A DNA stretch of 5,954 nt from Clostridiales bacterium (GTDB lineage: Bacteria; Bacillota; Clostridia; Oscillospirales; QAMX01). This document shows positions 5,153 to 5,954 of the stretch, piece by piece. Both the position numbers and the translations under genes were made by a program. The notes below the pieces were generated by a model, which worked only from the letters and a program-made list of their open reading frames with translations, had not been told where the DNA came from and made no database searches. The stretch covers positions 1 through 5,954 of the forward strand of contig DUUG01000199.1 in assembly GCA_012841675.1 (NCBI GenBank), in the 5' to 3' direction. Positions within the stretch are counted from its first letter, which is position 1. Each line of letters opens with the position of its first letter.

Positions 5153-5954
5153 TTACCAATTGGGTTTTTCGATCTGCGAGATGGCGGTAATGACCGCTTT
5201 GGCCATGCAAACAAAGCCGGCGTCGTTGGGATGGCAGGTATCCACGGTGCAAGATTGACGGAAGGGGCCGTCAAACAACCGCTCACCGTCAATAAACCAA
5301 ACATGTTTATCGCCGTTTTTCCTTGCGTTTACATAGGTTTGCATGATAATATCGCGCCGGCGGGTATTGGTAGAAGGGTTCATATCAAAATCCGGCTTGG
5401 AAAGCATGATAACGGGCGTTTCCGGATTCTTTGCGCGAAACGCTTGGAACAAAGGCTCGTGGGTGGCTTGCAAGTGGCTTTCATCCGGCGCGTTGTGGTC
5501 GTAATCTAACACAAACACGCTGCATTGGCAGTTGGCAAGGTAGGAAATCATAGCCGGCTCTGCTTTGGCGCTGCCGGAAAAACCAAGACAGCGGATATCC
5601 CGGTTCAGAATGCTTGCCACCATGTTTACATAGGCATTGCCGGGTCTGGACGCGCACCCGCCCTGGGTAATCGATGAGCCGTAGAAAAGAATGGGGTCTT
5701 TGGGCTGGTAGGAAAGCCCTTCTCCGATAGAGGAGCCTTCTGCGACGCCGATGTAGAGCGCGCTGACCTCATTATATAATGGTAAATGGATGGTTATATT
5801 ATGCGTCCGTCCGGAAGGCAAATAGGCAATAGACTCGTACCCGTCTTTCATGTCGTAAGGGGGAACGAAGGTCGCCCGGTGGTAGGAACCGTTTTCCGTG
5901 TCGATATAGAAGTCTAAGCCCGACGTGCCGGATAAGGGCATATGGGACAAGTGC
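5153..5954 (-). CDS. SGNH/GDSL-type hydrolase, 5' end outside window
   Basis: About 266 codons of a serine esterase/acylhydrolase-like protein are visible; the reading frame is still open at the window edge, so the real start lies upstream. Numbering from the TTG at 5950: a GLDFY motif (11-15) matches the GxDLY motif of the N-terminal beta domain found in some SGNH esterases. The SGNH domain follows: block I YGSSITQGG with nucleophile Ser93 (GSS instead of GDS), block II Gly in GFSGSA (near 126), block III Asn153 in DYDHNA, and block V Asp237 and His240 in DTCHPNDAGF. The catalytic set is therefore complete. The substrate is unknown; carbohydrate acetyl esters are one possibility for this architecture. 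Whether a signal peptide exists cannot be seen. It ends 148 nt before copA and has no evident functional link to copper. Confidence 0.88.
   Translation of the reverse strand, partial: HLSHMPLSGTSGLDFYIDTENGSYHRATFVPPYDMKDGYESIAYLPSGRTHNITIHLPLYNEVSALYIGVAEGSSIGEGLSYQPKDPILFYGSSITQGGCASRPGNAYVNMVASILNRDIRCLGFSGSAKAEPAMISYLANCQCSVFVLDYDHNAPDESHLQATHEPLFQAFRAKNPETPVIMLSKPDFDMNPSTNTRRRDIIMQTYVNARKNGDKHVWFIDGERLFDGPFRQSCTVDTCHPNDAGFVCMAKAVITAISQIEKPNW

Noticed and set aside
5005..5304. 100-residue N-terminal extension of copA using a start at 5304
   Set aside because: The extension would overlap the hydrolase gene, cross the copper promoter and operator, and lie upstream of the conserved HMA domain. 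A well-spaced GGGAGG points to 5004. The in-frame ATG at 5019-5017 overlaps that ribosome binding site.

Overview
The window reads as a piece of a low-to-mid GC Gram-positive (Firmicutes) chromosome. The support is the AGGAGG-type ribosome binding sites, sigma-A-type promoters, intrinsic terminators with T tracts, the paired rpsB-tsf genes, and a copA-copZ-csoR copper operon ending in a CsoR-family repressor. The protein style suggests a Clostridia member, perhaps Oscillospirales; this is an inference from sequence flavour and not a placement. All recognised genes lie on the minus strand, so transcription runs from high to low coordinates.

In transcription order: (1) 5954-5153, a truncated SGNH/GDSL-type hydrolase whose 5' end is outside the window. 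(2) 5129-5005, a short regulatory gap with a possible weak terminator, a clear sigma-A promoter and a GC-rich inverted repeat that fits a CsoR operator. (3) 5004-2180, a compact copper-resistance operon: copA (Cu(I)-exporting P1B-type ATPase), copZ (copper chaperone, overlapping copA by 4 bases) and csoR (copper-sensing repressor, TTG start), closed by a strong terminator that begins at the csoR stop codon. (4) 2143-1854, an intergenic region with a good promoter for the ribosomal operon and a roughly 125-nt leader holding several strong complementary segments. (5) 1853-140, rpsB (ribosomal protein S2) and tsf (elongation factor Ts), followed by a 10-bp-stem terminator. (6) 91-1, a short edge stretch that may contain the start of the next gene.

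The two operons are unrelated in function. In the copper operon, CopZ is expected to carry Cu(I) to CopA, which expels it using ATP. CsoR, encoded last, should repress the single promoter upstream of copA until Cu(I) binds it, giving a feedback loop. The rpsB-tsf operon makes two translation components. Its leader may carry an autoregulatory structure comparable in concept to S2-controlled rpsB leaders in proteobacteria.

I see no mobile element, CRISPR array, tRNA or rRNA, and nothing that amounts to an undescribed multi-gene system. The most useful second looks are the rpsB leader and the unusual placement of the putative CsoR operator downstream of the -10 box.
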